This document shows, one piece after another, positions 62,690-64,000 of a stretch of DNA of 64,000 nucleotides. This DNA comes from Phocoena phocoena. Lineage: Eukaryota; Chordata; Mammalia; Artiodactyla; Phocoenidae. The DNA lies in assembly GCF_963924675.1 (NCBI RefSeq), contig NC_089221.1, positions 90,314,998 to 90,378,997 on the forward strand, given 5' to 3'. The translations under genes and the position numbers were made by a program. Each line of letters opens with the position of its first letter. The first letter of the stretch is position 1. Under the pieces are notes generated by a model that was not told the DNA's origin, ran no database searches, and was given only the letters and a program-made list of their open reading frames with translations.

Positions 62690-62900
62690 TAGCTCCTTAT
62701 GCATGTTGTCTTTTTTCCAACCAGAAGCAATGCCTCCTTTGCCTGAGTTCCTCTAGCTCTTTATCTGTAACCCTTCATTGCTCTTGTCTTTGCCTCTTCC
62801 TCATTCCTCAAGTTCCTGGAGCAGTATCTTAGTGATCTTTTTATACCCCAGCTCTATCTGGCACAGAATAGGTGCTCAATAAATTCTGATTGAATTGATC
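62690..62900 (+). mobile_element. Second L2/MIR-like tail
   Basis: CCCAGCTCTATCTGGCACAG, then GAATAGGTGCTCAATAAATT and TTGATCTGAATAA resemble an L2 3' end in sense. Confidence 0.6.
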
Positions 62901-64000
62901 TGAATAACTGAAAGAGCTTTCAATAGAACAGGGAACTAAAAAAAATGTCACAGAGGTTTATTTAAAAATAAAACCACAATAAGCACTGGACTCCTTGCCA
63001 AAAACAGGCATGTTTCCCAGCCATTCTAGAGGTCTTGGAGAACGGCCTAAACACCAATCTCCACTGATCCCAATCCACTCCATTAAACACTCCCTGGTCC
63101 TGTGAGATGGATGGCATGTGAGCCAAGTCTTGACAGGTGGGGAGAAGAGAGCTCCTGCCTCCAGGTGCTGTTGGCCCCAATTAATGCTCTTGCCATGGAA
63201 ACTTTCAAGGAGGAAACTCTGCTGTGGTCATGAGGACTGAACAGTGCTTCTTTTTCTGGACCTGTCAGATGTTTTCTCTGATTGAGGAGGAAGCCTGGAT
63301 ATACATGCATGGGTGGTATTGCAGTGAAGACTTGGGGGAAAAGAAAGGTATCTGTCCTGGCCAGGACACTTAAATGTGAGTGACCGTTACCACCCTGGGT
63401 TCATTTGTTTTATCTGTAAAAGTAATAGTACATACCTCGCAGCATTCTTTTGAGTATTAATTAGGATAATATATGTCTTAACTTTATATACATATAGTAG
63501 GTGGTATAGACGTGTTAAGTTCCTTCCTTTCTTCCCTCCCATTCCAGGTGAGAACTCTACCTGTGACCTCCAGGATGGGCCAATTCTGGGTACATAGCAA
63601 GAGTTTGTAGAAAGGGGGAAAGTAGATTGATAAATGTGTGTGTATGTGTGTGCATATGGCTCATGGATATACATGTGTCACACAAAGGGAAGGTTATATT
63701 TGCTATGCATTTTGAGGTAGTAAGTGAACAATAAAATGATGTGTAATTAGCATCTGTTACTTTTACACCCAGAAGAGAATGGAATTGGAATCTTGATCTC
63801 AGTGTAGAGAGCGATTACTTGCTGGACTAATGTTAGTTGGGGAAGAAAAGTTCTGCACCTTAATGGGACAAACAGAAGTGAAATTTTCTTGCTCAAGCCA
63901 GGAATAAGAATGAATTTAATCTGCGGCAGACTGATGAGCAGCACCAAAAAATTAGAATTTCTTGTTATAAAGGTTGCTCAATAGCCAGACTGAGGGATTC
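62901..64000. other. Intergenic DNA to the end of the window
   Basis: Unique sequence apart from a MIR fragment at about 63390-63490 (sense; TTTGTTTTATCTGTAAAAGTA and CCTCGCAGCATTCTTTTGAG). A short TGTGTATGTGTG tract lies near 63640. No gene is recognised. Confidence 0.5.

Overview
The window is vertebrate nuclear DNA, almost certainly from a cetartiodactyl mammal and most likely a cetacean. It contains tRNA-derived SINEs of the CHR type, found in cetaceans, hippos and ruminants. It also contains two kinds of LINE-1 3' end that I recall from cetartiodactyl genomes. I see no ruminant Bov-B or Bov-tA, primate Alu, rodent B1, or carnivore or horse tRNA SINEs. The organism call rests on recalled repeat families, not on a database search.

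Gene content: positions 1 to about 32,200 hold the 3' end of one plus-strand gene, MAN2A1 (Golgi alpha-mannosidase II). Six coding exons were found by joining canonical GT-AG splice sites: 6379-6512, 10066-10207, 12638-12771, 19723-19917, 29495-29605 and 31227-31379. Together they give 288 uninterrupted C-terminal residues and the natural stop. The catalytic N-terminal part lies upstream of the window. The exons have no frameshift or stop, so the gene looks functional. A probable 3'UTR ends near 32.2 kb at an AATAAA with a GU/G-rich downstream region.

From about 32.2 kb to 64 kb no protein-coding gene could be recognised. This part is intergenic DNA made of ancient repeats (MIR, L2, MER5/hAT relics, MLT1-type LTRs, old L1 pieces) and unique sequence, including a stretch near 48.9-51.0 kb where I recognise no repeat. 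It ends with a 5.4 kb minus-strand L1 (56668-62035) inside an older plus-strand L2 and bounded by a 12-bp target-site duplication.

The most interesting signals are in the mobile DNA. The large L1 carries about 300 nt of extra sequence between its own 3' end and a second A-tail next to the duplication, which looks like an L1 3' transduction. A second composite (8499-9002, an L1 3' end plus a CHR SINE) is bounded by one 13-bp duplication inside an MLT1 LTR and may have arrived in one event. There are also very small or tail-only insertions with duplicated targets, and a 20-base G-run 162 bp before a MAN2A1 exon. I found no CRISPR array, operon, RNA gene or new coding system.
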